A stretch of 64,000 bases of DNA, from contig NZ_CP043474.1 of the NCBI RefSeq assembly GCF_008329645.1, positions 3,038,001-3,102,000 on the forward strand, read 5' to 3'. The translations under genes and the position numbers were made by a program. Shown here one piece after another: positions 43,866-52,443 of the stretch. Numbering within the stretch: position 1 is the first letter of the stretch; each line of letters begins with the position of its first letter. Source of the stretch: Mycolicibacterium grossiae. GTDB lineage: Bacteria; Actinomycetota; Actinomycetes; Mycobacteriales; Mycobacteriaceae. Under the pieces are notes generated by a model, which saw only the letters and a list, made by a program, of their open reading frames with translations, was not told the DNA's origin and searched no databases.

Positions 43866-45442
43866 CGCGCGCCCTCCAATTGCCGTTTGACTTCGAGTCG
43901 CTTCAACTTGCCCGACGAGGTCCGCGGCAGCGAGCCAGGCTTCAGGAAGACCACGTCGGCGGGCACCACACCGCAGGTGGAGGCGATCAGCTGCACCACC
44001 TCGCTGCGGGCGGTCGGCTCGTCGGTGCCCTTGAACTCCGCGGCGATGACGAGCCCGGGCCGGGCCGTCGCCTCGCCCGTGCCGACCGCGACGACGCCGC
44101 CCTCGCGGACCCCGTCGACCCGGGCGGCGATGCGCTCGATCTCGGTGGGGAACACGTTGCGACCGGCGACGGTGATGAGTTCCTTCGCGCGGCCGCAGAC
44201 GACCAGTCCGCCGTCGACGAAGTAGCCGATGTCGCCGGTCGGCAGCCATGCGGTGGGGTCGATGGGGTCCTCGCCGACGTAGCCGGTCATCAGCGACGTG
44301 CCGCGGACCTCGACCTCGCCGACCTCGCGGTCGCGCACGTCGGTGTCGTGGTCGGCGTCGGTGTTCAGCCGCACCTCCATGCCGGGGACGGCGTGGCCGA
44401 GGACGGCGTAGCGCCGTACCGACTCGTGGCCGTCGGCCCGCACGGTCAGCTCGTCGGTCGCCAGACCCGAGAACGGGGCGGGAACGGTGACGGCACAGGT
44501 GGATTCGGCGAGGCCGTAGGAGGGTGCCAGCGCGGCGGCGTCGAAGCCGAAGCGTGCCATCTCGGTGGCGAAGCGTGCGGTGCCCTCGCAGTCGACGGGC
44601 TCGCCGCCGTTGAGCGCGAAGCCCAGGTTGCTCAGGTCGACGTCGTCGCCGACGATCTTGGCGTACTTGCCGACGATGTTGAACGCCATGTTCGGTGCGG
44701 CGGTCATGGTGGCACGGCTCTCGGTGAGCCATGTCAGCCAGCTGAACGGCGACGCCGCGAAGGCCGTGGTCGGCGCCTGCCACAGGTCGGCACCGCCGAG
44801 AAGGGCGGTCATCACGAACGCCAGGCCCATGTCGTGATAGATCGGCAGCCAGCTGTGCGCGCGACTGTTGTGGTCGACGACGACGTGCTCGACGAGTCCG
44901 CGGTAGTTCGCGAGCGCGGCGGCCGGTGAGATCCGGGCGGCCTTCGGCGTCCCGGTCGAGCCGGCGGTGCCCTGCAGGATGGCGACGTCGCCGCCGACGG
45001 GAGCCGCGAAGGAGCGCGAACGTCGTTCGTGGGCAACGTGTCCGACGTCGAGGACCTCGAGGCCGGCGTGGGCGTCGCGCAGCAGGTCGTGCGGTGCGCC
45101 GTGGGCCAGCACGGCGGTCACGCCGATCGAGCGGAAGCGGTCCGCGGTGGCCAGCGCCCACTGCCGGGGGTCCGCGCCGCGGACGGGACCCGGGAGGATC
45201 GACAGCGCGGTGCCGGCGAAGAAGGCGCCGGGAATGGCGGCCATGAATTCCACGGTGGGATCGCCGATCAGGCCGACGGCGCGGACGCCGCCGTCGGCGA
45301 GGCGCTCGGCGACGTTTTCCGCGCGGGCGTGCACCTCCTGCCACGGATGTCGCTGCCACGCTCCGATGTCGGCATCGAGGACCGCCAGGACGTTGGGGGA
45401 GTCCGTCATCGCCGCCGACACGGCGGCCGCGAGGTCGTTCAC
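43862..45442 (-). CDS. mbtM: fatty acyl-AMP ligase MbtM (FadD33-like)
   Basis: Adenylating enzyme of 526 residues that activates a long-chain fatty acid and loads it on MbtL. The AMP-binding motif is [19 protein letters not shown]; later motifs are [69 protein letters not shown] and the end [16 protein letters not shown] with the catalytic Lys. GTG start overlapping the mbtL stop (GTGA). It belongs to the fatty acyl-AMP ligase branch of the FadD family. Confidence 0.94.
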   Translation of the reverse strand: MNDLAAAVSAAMTDSPNVLAVLDADIGAWQRHPWQEVHARAENVAERLADGGVRAVGLIGDPTVEFMAAIPGAFFAGTALSILPGPVRGADPRQWALATADRFRSIGVTAVLAHGAPHDLLRDAHAGLEVLDVGHVAHERRSRSFAAPVGGDVAILQGTAGSTGTPKAARISPAAALANYRGLVEHVVVDHNSRAHSWLPIYHDMGLAFVMTALLGGADLWQAPTTAFAASPFSWLTWLTESRATMTAAPNMAFNIVGKYAKIVGDDVDLSNLGFALNGGEPVDCEGTARFATEMARFGFDAAALAPSYGLAESTCAVTVPAPFSGLATDELTVRADGHESVRRYAVLGHAVPGMEVRLNTDADHDTDVRDREVGEVEVRGTSLMTGYVGEDPIDPTAWLPTGDIGYFVDGGLVVCGRAKELITVAGRNVFPTEIERIAARVDGVREGGVVAVGTGEATARPGLVIAAEFKGTDEPTARSEVVQLIASTCGVVPADVVFLKPGSLPRTSSGKLKRLEVKRQLEGAR

Positions 45443-45708
45443 GGATTGCTCGGCGCTGCAGGCACCTTGGCGAGGATGGCGTCCTCCAGTTCGCCGACGG
45501 TGTCGCAGCTGAGCAGGTCCTCCTCGGTGAGCGCGACGCCGAGCTTGTCCTCGATGGCCACCATGCCCACGGCGAACGCGACCGAGTCCAGACCGACGTC
45601 GTCGATGAGTCGGGACGCGCGGGTGACCCGGCCGACGTCGACGTTCATGTCGTCACGCAGGATCTCGCTGAGGGCAGCACTGACCGACTCCGAACTCGAC
45701 TTCTCCAT
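45439..45708 (-). CDS. mbtL: acyl carrier protein MbtL
   Basis: Acyl carrier protein of 89 residues. The phosphopantetheine-bearing Ser is Ser42 in [23 protein letters not shown], the usual GLDS motif. It carries the fatty acyl chain between MbtM, MbtN and MbtK. First gene of the mbtL-mbtM-mbtN operon, with a good IdeR box centred 34 bases upstream of its ATG. Confidence 0.94.
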   Translation of the reverse strand: MEKSSSESVSAALSEILRDDMNVDVGRVTRASRLIDDVGLDSVAFAVGMVAIEDKLGVALTEEDLLSCDTVGELEDAILAKVPAAPSNP

Positions 45709-45732
45709 GGCGGTGGAGATTACACGGCGGGA

Positions 45733-45751
45733 TAAGGCAAGGCTATGCTTA
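45733..45751 (-). promoter_or_regulatory. mbtL: IdeR-like iron box upstream of mbtL
   Basis: On the minus strand TAAGCATAGCCTTGCCTTA matches about 16 of 19 positions of the DtxR/IdeR consensus TWAGGTWAGSCTWACCTWA. It lies between the crcB stop (45749) and the mbtL start (45708), in the expected operator position for iron-repressed mbtL-mbtM-mbtN. Confidence 0.75.
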
Positions 45752-46105
45752 CGTCCCGGCGATGGCGTCGACCAGCGCGAATCCTGCGAACGCCGCCGCC
45801 AGACCCACGGCGAGGCTGGCGAGCGCGTAGGCCAGCGCCACCCGAGGGCGCGAGCGCAGCTGCAGCATCAACTCCAGCCCGAAGGTCGAGTACGTCGTCA
45901 GCGCACCGCAGAACCCGACGCCGAGGATCTGCCCGGCCACCGGCCCCACTGGCACGGCGGTCAGCACGGCGAGCAGGAACGACCCCGCCACGTTCACCGC
46001 GAACGTGCCCCACGGCAGCGCCCGGCCCACGTTGAACGCGCGATCGGCCAGGTAGCGCAGCGGCGCACCGACGGCGGCGCCGAGCGCCACCCACAGCAAT
46101 GTCAT
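45749..46105 (-). CDS. crcB: fluoride channel subunit CrcB/Fluc (second copy)
   Basis: Membrane protein of 118 residues with four helices. Family motifs are GAPLRYLADRAF, WGTFAVNVAGSFLLAVL (pore Asn) and GFCGALTTYSTFGLELML with the TTYSTF phenylalanine-box region. Fluc channels are dimers that let fluoride leak out of the cell. It lies 25 bases downstream of another crcB on the same strand; such pairs often form a heterodimer of opposite topology. Its end overlaps the IdeR box of mbtL. Confidence 0.92.
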   Translation of the reverse strand: MTLLWVALGAAVGAPLRYLADRAFNVGRALPWGTFAVNVAGSFLLAVLTAVPVGPVAGQILGVGFCGALTTYSTFGLELMLQLRSRPRVALAYALASLAVGLAAAFAGFALVDAIAGT

Positions 46106-46130
46106 CGCGGCTCCCGCCGCCGCAGAAACG

Positions 46131-46511
46131 TCATTGCGGCTGCCGCCGCTGCACCGCCCACAGGCCCAGGCCGGCGGCCAGGACGCCGCTGCCGAGCTGC
46201 AGGCCCAGGTAGGCCAGACCCAGCGCCGGCCGGCCCGCCGCGATCACGGCGTGGACCTCGACGACGTGGGTGGAGAACGTCGTGTAACCGCCGAGGAACC
46301 CGGTGCCGAGGAACGGCCGGACGAGGTGGTGCGGCGTGAACCGCTCGATCGCGCCGACCAGCAGGCCGATGCCGAAGCAGCCGGTGACGTTGATGGCGAA
46401 CGTCGCCCACCCGATCGTCCCGGCGGGATGTGGCCACGCCTGCTCCAGGACGGCACGCAGGACGGCGCCCAGCACGCCGCCCAGCGCCACCACCGCCAGA
46501 ATCCTTGGCAT
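46131..46511 (-). CDS. crcB: fluoride channel subunit CrcB/Fluc (first copy)
   Basis: Membrane protein of 126 residues with four helices and the Fluc motifs [35 protein letters not shown] and [15 protein letters not shown]. It differs from its neighbour mainly in the length of its C terminus and its charge distribution, in keeping with paired channels inserted in opposite orientations. Divergent from pgm with 85 bases between, the same arrangement as Rv3068c/Rv3069/Rv3070. No fluoride riboswitch was recognised in the short leader. Confidence 0.92.
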   Translation of the reverse strand: MPRILAVVALGGVLGAVLRAVLEQAWPHPAGTIGWATFAINVTGCFGIGLLVGAIERFTPHHLVRPFLGTGFLGGYTTFSTHVVEVHAVIAAGRPALGLAYLGLQLGSGVLAAGLGLWAVQRRQPQ

Positions 46512-46596
46512 CGCCAGGGAGCATAGAGACAGACGCCGGGCGAATTCTTCGGGGACGGTCCGGTGCGGCGCGCCGGGGAGGAGCAGAATCGACGCC

Positions 46597-48231
46597 ATGG
46601 CGGCCAACCCACGCGCCGGGCAACCGGCACGACCAGAGGACCTCATCGACGTGGCCCAGGTGGTCACCGCCTACTACTCGGTGGTGCCCGACCCCGAGAA
46701 CGTGGACCAGCAGGTCGCGTTCGGCACCTCGGGCCACCGCGGGTCGAGCCTCGATGCGGCGTTCAACGAGGCGCACATCCTGGCCACCACGCAGGCGATC
46801 GTCGAGTACCGGGCCACCCAGGGCACCACGGGGCCGCTGTTCATCGGGCGGGATACCCACGCGCTGAGCGAGCCGGCGTGGACCTCGGCGCTGGAGGTGC
46901 TCGCCGCCAACGACGTCGTCGCGTTCATCGACGCCGCCGACCGGTACACCCCGACCCCCGCCGTCAGCCACGCGATCCTGACCTACAACCGCGGCCGGTC
47001 GTCGGATCTGGCTGACGGCATCGTCGTGACGCCGTCGCACAACCCGCCCCGCGACGGCGGCTTCAAGTACAACCCACCCAACGGCGGCCCGGCCGACACC
47101 GACGCCACCGGGTGGATCGCGAAGCGCGCCAACGAGATTCTGCGCGGCGGCCTCGCCGATGTGAAACGGGTGCCGCTCGCCCGGGCGCTGACCACCGCCC
47201 GACGGCACGACTACCTCGACGCCTACGTTCGGGATCTGCCGAATGTCGTCGATCTCCACGCCATCCGTGCCGAAGGGGTGCGCATCGGCGCCGACCCGCT
47301 CGGCGGCGCCAGCGTCGACTACTGGGGTGCCATCGCCGAGACGCACGGGCTGGACCTGACGGTGGTCAACCCGCTGGTCGACGCGACGTGGCGGTTCATG
47401 ACGCTCGACACCGACGGCAAGATCCGGATGGACTGCAGCTCGCCCAACGCCATGGCCTCGCTGATCGCGAAGATCGGCGACTACCAGATCGCCACCGGCA
47501 ACGACGCGGACTCCGACCGGCACGGCATCGTCACCCCCGACGGCGGGCTGATGAACCCGAACCACTACCTGGCGGTGGCCATCGACTACCTCTACGCCAA
47601 CCGGCCCGGCTGGCCCGGGTCGACGGCGGTGGGCAAGACCGCGGTCAGCAGCTCGATCATCGACCGCGTCGTGGCAGGCATGGGCCGCACGCTGGTCGAG
47701 GTGCCGGTCGGGTTCAAGTGGTTCGTCGACGGGCTCGTCGGCGGAAGCATCGGGTTCGGCGGCGAGGAGAGCGCCGGGGCGTCGTTCCTGCGCACCGACG
47801 GCACCGTGTGGACCACCGACAAGGACGGCATCATCCTGGCGCTGCTGGCCTCGGAGATCGTCGCGAAGACGGGGGCGACGCCGTCGCAGCGCTACGCCGA
47901 GCTGGCCGAGAAGTACGGCGCACCGACCTACGCGCGCATCGACGCGCCCGCCGACCGCGAGCAGAAGGCGCGGCTGGCCAAGCTCTCGGCCGATCAGGTG
48001 AGCGCCACCGACCTCGCCGGCGAGCCGATCACCGCCAAGCTCACCTCTGCGCCGGGCAACGGCGCGCCGCTCGGCGGGCTGAAGGTCACCACCGAGAACG
48101 CGTGGTTCGCGGCGCGGCCCTCGGGCACCGAGGACGTGTACAAGATCTACGCCGAGTCGTTCAAGGGTCCCGAGCACCTGAAGGAGGTGCAGGAAGCGGC
48201 TCGCGAGGTGGTGAATACAGTCATCTCGTGA
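46597..48231 (+). CDS. pgm: phosphoglucomutase (alpha-D-glucose specific)
   Basis: Phosphoglucomutase of 544 residues interconverting glucose-1- and glucose-6-phosphate, which feeds glycogen, trehalose and UDP-glucose synthesis. Motifs in order: [17 protein letters not shown], the phosphoserine loop [19 protein letters not shown], the metal loop [11 protein letters not shown], the sugar loop [10 protein letters not shown] and the phosphate-binding [19 protein letters not shown] at 46597 follows GGGGAGGAG. Its stop overlaps the GTG of the MFS gene. Confidence 0.96.
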   Translation: MAANPRAGQPARPEDLIDVAQVVTAYYSVVPDPENVDQQVAFGTSGHRGSSLDAAFNEAHILATTQAIVEYRATQGTTGPLFIGRDTHALSEPAWTSALEVLAANDVVAFIDAADRYTPTPAVSHAILTYNRGRSSDLADGIVVTPSHNPPRDGGFKYNPPNGGPADTDATGWIAKRANEILRGGLADVKRVPLARALTTARRHDYLDAYVRDLPNVVDLHAIRAEGVRIGADPLGGASVDYWGAIAETHGLDLTVVNPLVDATWRFMTLDTDGKIRMDCSSPNAMASLIAKIGDYQIATGNDADSDRHGIVTPDGGLMNPNHYLAVAIDYLYANRPGWPGSTAVGKTAVSSSIIDRVVAGMGRTLVEVPVGFKWFVDGLVGGSIGFGGEESAGASFLRTDGTVWTTDKDGIILALLASEIVAKTGATPSQRYAELAEKYGAPTYARIDAPADREQKARLAKLSADQVSATDLAGEPITAKLTSAPGNGAPLGGLKVTTENAWFAARPSGTEDVYKIYAESFKGPEHLKEVQEAAREVVNTVIS

Positions 48232-49490
48232 GTGCGGAGGCTGACTGTACGTCTGCGGCGGAGGAGTCCAAGCCCCGGCTGCCCAGCGAGGTCTGGGTCC
48301 TGATCTTCTGCAACGCGGTGGTCGCCCTCGGCTACGGGGTGGTGGCGCCGGTGCTGCCGCAGTACGCGCGCAACTTCGGAGTGAGCATCGCCGCGGCGAC
48401 GTTCGTCATCACCGCGTTCGCGTTGATGCGGCTGGTCGGTGCGCCACCCGCCGGGCTGTTCGTGCAGCGGTTCGGCGAGCGCCGGGTGTACGTCACCGGG
48501 CTGCTGATCGTGGCGCTGTCGACCGGGGCGTGCGCCTTCGCCGAGACCTACTGGCAGCTGCTGCTGTTCCGGTCGCTCGGTGGTCTGGGGTCGGCGATGT
48601 TCACCGTGTCGTCGCTGGGCCTGATGATCCGAATCTCGCCGCCGGACGCCCGTGGGCGTGTGGCGGGGATGTTCACCTCGGCGTTCCTCGTCGGTTCGGT
48701 CGGCGGCCCGGTGCTGGGCAGCCTCACAGCCGGGCTCGGGTTGTCCATGCCGTTCGTCATCTACGGCATCGCGCTGCTGATCGCGGCGGGCGTCGTGTTG
48801 GTCACGCTGCGCCGGTCGTCGTTGGCGGCGCCGGAGGAGCAGACCGAGCCGGCGATCAGCGTGCGGGTCGCGCTGCGCAACCGGGCCTACCGGGCGGCGC
48901 TGGCATCGAACTTCGCGACCGGCTGGTCGGCGTTCGGGCTGCGGGTGGCGTTGATCCCGCTGTTCGTCGTGGAGGTGCTCGACCGCGGGGCGGGCGTGGC
49001 CGGGCTGGCGCTGGCGACCTTCGCCGTCGGCAACGTGGCGGTCGTGATTCCCAGCGGGTACCTGTCCGACCGCGTGGGCCGCCGCATCCCGCTGCTCGTC
49101 GGGTTGCCCGTGGCGGCGGCGTCGACGCTGCTGGTGGGGTTCACGACGTCGATGCCGGTGTTCCTGGCGGCGGCGTTCGTCACGGGCGCGGCGACGGGCA
49201 TCTTCATCTCGCCGCAGCAGGCGGCCGTGGCCGACATCGTCGGCAGCAAGGCCCGCGGCGGGACCGCCGTCGCGACGTTCCAAATGATGTCCGACTTCGG
49301 GGCGATCCTGGGCTCGCTGGCCGTCGGGCAGATCGCCGAGCACTTCTCCTACGGGGCGGCGTTCGCCGTCAGCGGCGGCATCCTGCTCGCCGCGGCGATC
49401 GGGTGGGTGTTCGCGCCGGAGACCCGGCCCCAGCGGTCGCACACGCCGGCCCGGCCGCTCGGCCCCGACGCCGGCGGCGAGGTGCCCTGA
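48228..49490 (+). CDS. MFS transporter (drug-efflux type)
   Basis: Major facilitator of 420 residues with twelve predicted helices and a short cytoplasmic N terminus. [58 protein letters not shown] covers helices 1-2 and the motif A loop, and [13 protein letters not shown] is the second-half motif A. Such proteins usually export drugs or metabolites. Coupled to pgm through GTGA although a shared function is not obvious. Substrate unknown. Confidence 0.9.
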   Translation: MSAEADCTSAAEESKPRLPSEVWVLIFCNAVVALGYGVVAPVLPQYARNFGVSIAAATFVITAFALMRLVGAPPAGLFVQRFGERRVYVTGLLIVALSTGACAFAETYWQLLLFRSLGGLGSAMFTVSSLGLMIRISPPDARGRVAGMFTSAFLVGSVGGPVLGSLTAGLGLSMPFVIYGIALLIAAGVVLVTLRRSSLAAPEEQTEPAISVRVALRNRAYRAALASNFATGWSAFGLRVALIPLFVVEVLDRGAGVAGLALATFAVGNVAVVIPSGYLSDRVGRRIPLLVGLPVAAASTLLVGFTTSMPVFLAAAFVTGAATGIFISPQQAAVADIVGSKARGGTAVATFQMMSDFGAILGSLAVGQIAEHFSYGAAFAVSGGILLAAAIGWVFAPETRPQRSHTPARPLGPDAGGEVP

Positions 49491-49543
49491 CCACTGATTT
49501 TGGGCCTGCGTGCACCGTGGTGTAACTTCGATGAGCACGACGA

Positions 49544-49616
49544 GGGGCTATGGCGCAGTTGGTAGCGCACCACACTGGCAGTGTGGGGGTCAGGGGTTCG
49601 AATCCCCTTAGCTCCA
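49544..49616 (+). tRNA. tRNA-Ala (anticodon GGC)
   Basis: Cloverleaf is complete: acceptor GGGGCTA/TAGCTCC with discriminator A, D arm GCGC/GCGC with AGTTGGTA, anticodon stem CCACA/TGTGG around loop CTGGCAG (anticodon GGC, reading GCC and GCU) and T arm AGGGG-TTCGAAT-CCCCT. The CCA end is not encoded. It is followed directly by a terminator hairpin. Confidence 0.95.
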
Positions 49617-49625
49617 CTCCTCCTC

Positions 49626-49662
49626 GAGAACCCGCTCCGGCCGCTGGCTGGAGCGGGTTCTC
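49626..49662 (+). terminator. terminator after tRNA-Ala
   Basis: GAGAACCCGCTCC and GGAGCGGGTTCTC form a perfect 13-base stem around 11 bases, starting ten bases after the tRNA. It is a strong hairpin without a long U-tract. Confidence 0.85.
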
Positions 49663-49690
49663 TGCCATCGAAGGCATTGATGCCGAGGCG

Positions 49691-50113
49691 TCAGTAGTTG
49701 GGCTCCTCCGCGCTGGCTGCATCGACGAGGTTCGACAGCGAGATTCCGTCCATGTTGTAGAACATCGCACCGCTCGGATCGGCCACGACGTCGACTTGAA
49801 CGAACTTCTGGGTCCCCCTGCGGGTGGTGGCCGTGAGGAGCCCCCGATATTGGTTCAAGTCGACGTTGATGAGTTGAAGTTCATCGTCGACGGTGATGCC
49901 GAAATCCTTGGTCCGGTCGTTCGTGGCAATCTGCTCGCGGGCCAGCACCACCACCTGGCTGGCTACCTGATCGACGTTGGTCGTTGGAGGAGGAGGCGGC
50001 GGCGGCAGCGGATCTTCCCACCAGTGACCGCCGACCACGACGGAGATGGCGAACGCAGACACGCCAGTGAACACGATGGTCTGCACGATGCGGATGACGT
50101 TCTCCGTCTTCAT
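49691..50113 (-). CDS. membrane-anchored hypothetical protein with Pro tract
   Basis: Protein of 140 residues: an N-terminal hydrophobic segment (VIRIVQTIVFTGVSAFAISVVVGG, residues 6-29), then WWEDP, a run of seven prolines and an external domain of about 95 residues (VDQVASQVVVLAREQIATNDRTKDFGITVDDELQLINVDLNQYRG). The end resembles DUF4333-like or MmpS-size mycobacterial envelope domains, but I do not recognise it firmly. The ATG at 50113 is favoured since the hydrophobic segment follows at once; an in-frame GTG at 50281 would add 56 residues that look non-coding. Confidence 0.65.
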   Translation of the reverse strand: MKTENVIRIVQTIVFTGVSAFAISVVVGGHWWEDPLPPPPPPPTTNVDQVASQVVVLAREQIATNDRTKDFGITVDDELQLINVDLNQYRGLLTATTRRGTQKFVQVDVVADPSGAMFYNMDGISLSNLVDAASAEEPNY

Positions 50114-50277
50114 CAGCCCTGCCCCCGCTTGAACGAACGTAGCGGTCCACCCCGCCGCCACGCAGCAAAGGGTAGAACACGTCGGCTCGCGAAGGGAGCG
50201 ATGCGCTGATTCGCTGCGGGCGAGGTCTTGTTGGAGATCGCGGAACCGCACACCGCTCAACCCACCGCGTCGCCCCG

Positions 50278-51108
50278 TCACTCAGACGCTGCAGTGGTCC
50301 CGAAGATCGGCCAGCAGATCTCCGTGGCGGTGAACGCCAGGGGAGCCGACGGCGTGCTGCCGAGGTAGTGCTCGCGGATCGGTCCCTGGTGACTGATCAG
50401 GTGCTCGTTGACGTACGTCCCCAGGGCCCCGTAGCTGCGGTCGATGTCCGCGTCGTGCGTGCCGGGGTGCACGAGCACCGCGTACTCGGCGGCAGGAAGG
50501 ACCTCGGCCCGGACGCCGTGGGGAGCGGTGGCGGATTCCGGGGCGGGCACGAACAACGTGGCCTCGCCGCGTGTTTCGAGGAAGACCGCCCGGTCGTAGA
50601 GGCCACCCAGCTCGAGTGCGGCCGGTGCGCCTGCCGCCGAGTCGATGGCGTGACGCAGCGTCCCCAGCGCGGCCATGAACCAGTCGTCGATCTCGGAGAC
50701 CTCGATGACGGCGCCGACGGACCACACGGCGAGCGCGGGTTCGTGGCGCACCTCGACGTCGGCGGTGGTCCGGACGGGGGAGAGCAGCTCACGCAGCGCG
50801 CCCACGGCATCGCGGGTCTGCTGCAACTGTGCCTCCATCCGTTCGAGGTGGGTCGTGATGATCTCCGTGCGGGCCGCCGCGTCGTCCGTGCTCAGCAGCG
50901 CCTTGATGTCCGGGATGGACATGCCCAGCGACCGGAACCGGCGAATGATGTGCGCGTGATCGACTTGGCCGGTGTCGTAGAAGCGGTACCCGGTGACGGC
51001 GTCGATGTGGGCCGGTTCGAGGATGCCGATGTCGTGGTAGTGCCGTAGCGCCTTGCGGCTCAGGCTGGTCATCACCGCGAAGTCACCGATCGAGACCTGC
51101 GCGCCCAT
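50278..51108 (-). CDS. MerR family regulator with GyrI-like effector domain
   Basis: Regulator of 276 residues. The MerR winged helix is at the N terminus (VSIGDFAVMTSLSRKALRHYHDIGILEPAHIDAVTGYRFYDTGQVDHAHIIRRFRSLGMSIPDIKALLSTDD), followed by a dimerisation coiled coil and, from about residue 115, a GyrI/BmrR-type ligand domain (YAVLVHPGTHDADIDRSYGALGTYVNEHLI, then HYLGSTP). It should respond to hydrophobic or cationic molecules and twist its promoter to activate it. Divergent from the SnoaL/SDR pair across 132 bases that hold mirrored promoter elements. Confidence 0.92.
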   Translation of the reverse strand: MGAQVSIGDFAVMTSLSRKALRHYHDIGILEPAHIDAVTGYRFYDTGQVDHAHIIRRFRSLGMSIPDIKALLSTDDAAARTEIITTHLERMEAQLQQTRDAVGALRELLSPVRTTADVEVRHEPALAVWSVGAVIEVSEIDDWFMAALGTLRHAIDSAAGAPAALELGGLYDRAVFLETRGEATLFVPAPESATAPHGVRAEVLPAAEYAVLVHPGTHDADIDRSYGALGTYVNEHLISHQGPIREHYLGSTPSAPLAFTATEICWPIFGTTAASE

Positions 51109-51155
51109 GGGGTCCTCCTCTGCGTTTCACCGTCACGGCTCACGCCATCCTCGTG

Positions 51156-51215
51156 CCTCCCCCTAGGGGAAGGTCAACACCGCTCGCGAATTCGATCAAG
51201 GGCTTGACCTTCCCC
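51156..51215. promoter_or_regulatory. mirrored divergent MerR promoter region
   Basis: GGGGAAGGTCAA (51166-51177) and TTGACCTTCCCC (51204-51215) form a perfect 12-base inverted repeat 26 bases apart. Each holds a -35 hexamer TTGACC facing outward. Next to the left one, CCTCCCCCTAGGGGAAGG (51156-51173) is a near-perfect MerR-type operator downstream of the merR -35. The right promoter, serving 51241, has a weaker half of the same operator. Confidence 0.7.
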
Positions 51216-51240
51216 TTACGGCAACCTCGATGGTGGCGTC

Positions 51241-51594
51241 ATGACCAACACGCAATGGGATGCACTCCCAGACACCGTCAGGACGTTCATGACCGCCGTC
51301 GACGCACGGGAAGCCGACCGAGCCCTCGCCACGCTCACCCCGGACGCCGTCGTCACCGATGAGGGCCACGACTACGCCGGCCACGACGCCATCGGATCGT
51401 GGGTCGCGACCGCGGCCAGCGAATACACCTACACCACCGAGATCACCGGCGCGACGGTGCTCGAACGGGACACCGACACGATCTTCGACGTCGCACAGCA
51501 TCTCGAGGGTGACTTCCCCGGTGGGGTCGCCGACCTGCACTACCGGTTCAGCCTCGACGGCGCACTGATCAGCCGGGTGGTGATCGAGCCGTGA
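51241..51594 (+). CDS. SnoaL-like (NTF2 fold) protein
   Basis: Protein of 117 residues with the SnoaL/NTF2 fold: TVRTFMTAVDAREADRALATLTPDAVVTDEGHDYAGHDAIGSWVATAASEYTYTTEITGATV, then strands ending LHYRFSLDGALISRVVIEP. Members include cyclases, isomerases and small-molecule binders. It is controlled from the MerR divergent promoter and its stop overlaps the SDR gene start (GTGA), so the two probably act on one compound, perhaps the inducer sensed by the MerR protein. Confidence 0.82.
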   Translation: MTNTQWDALPDTVRTFMTAVDAREADRALATLTPDAVVTDEGHDYAGHDAIGSWVATAASEYTYTTEITGATVLERDTDTIFDVAQHLEGDFPGGVADLHYRFSLDGALISRVVIEP

Positions 51595-52433
51595 CGCGGC
51601 GTTGGTTCATCACCGGTGGGACGCCCGGCAACTTCGGGACGGCGTTCGCCGAGGCGGCGCTCGATGCCGGGGACCGGGTCGTGCTCACCTCCCGGCGCCC
51701 GCAGCAGCTGGCGACATGGGCAGAGGAGTACGGCGACCGCGTCCTCGTCGTGCCACTGGACGTCACCGACGCCGAGCAGGTGCAGCGCGCGGTGCGTACC
51801 GCCGAGGAGCACTTCGGCGGCATCGACGTGCTCGTCAACAACGCCGGCCGCGGCTGGTTCGGATCGATCGAGGGCATGGACGAGTCGGCGGTGCGGGCGA
51901 TGTTCGAGCTGAACTTCTTCGCGGTGCTGTCCGTGACGCGCGCGGTGCTCCCGGGGATGCGCGCCCGCGGGAGTGGCTGGATCGTGAACGTGTCCTCGGT
52001 GGCCGGGCTGGTGGCGGCGACCGGGTTCGGCTACTACAGCGCGACGAAGTTCGCCGTGGAGGCCGTCACCGAGACGCTGCGCGCCGAGGTCGCCGCACAG
52101 GGCATCTCGGTGCTGGCCGTCGAACCGGGAGCGTTCCGCACCAACGCCTATGCCGGCTTCGCCGATGAGCCCGTCGAGGAGCCGATCCCCGAGTATCACG
52201 ACATGCTGCGGCAGGTGCGCGACGCGTTCGTGGCGATGGACGGCGTGCAACCCGGCGATCCGCACCGCGGTGCGCGGGCAGTCATCGCGGCGCTGGCGCA
52301 GGACCCGCCTCCGCGGCGGCTGGTCCTCGGCAACGGCGGGTACGACGCCGTGATCGAGACGCTGGAGGGTGCGGTGGCGGACATCCGGGCGAACGAAACC
52401 CTCTCTCGCAGCGCCGACTTCCCGGCCGGGTAG
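51591..52433 (+). CDS. short-chain dehydrogenase/reductase
   Basis: SDR of 280 residues. Cofactor motif FITGGTPGNFGTAFAEAAL, a variant of TGxxxGxG (here Thr-Pro-Gly-Asn), then VLVNNAGRGWFGSIEG (NNAG), the catalytic Ser in IVNVSSVAGLVAATG and YYSATKFAVEAVTE (YxxxK). Arg residues after strand 2 (TSRRPQQL) suggest NADPH. Coupled to the SnoaL-like gene and thus under MerR control. It is an oxidoreductase of an unknown alcohol or ketone. Confidence 0.9.
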   Translation: MTRRWFITGGTPGNFGTAFAEAALDAGDRVVLTSRRPQQLATWAEEYGDRVLVVPLDVTDAEQVQRAVRTAEEHFGGIDVLVNNAGRGWFGSIEGMDESAVRAMFELNFFAVLSVTRAVLPGMRARGSGWIVNVSSVAGLVAATGFGYYSATKFAVEAVTETLRAEVAAQGISVLAVEPGAFRTNAYAGFADEPVEEPIPEYHDMLRQVRDAFVAMDGVQPGDPHRGARAVIAALAQDPPPRRLVLGNGGYDAVIETLEGAVADIRANETLSRSADFPAG

Positions 52434-52443
52434 CCGACCCCGT

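Noticed and set aside
46512..46596. Fluoride riboswitch before crcB
   Set aside because: The 85-base gap shared with pgm shows no fluoride-riboswitch pattern that I recognise.
46080..48177. Long open frames opposite pgm, MFS and other genes
   Set aside because: These are antisense frames produced by high GC; they lack recognisable domains and are covered by clear genes on the other strand.
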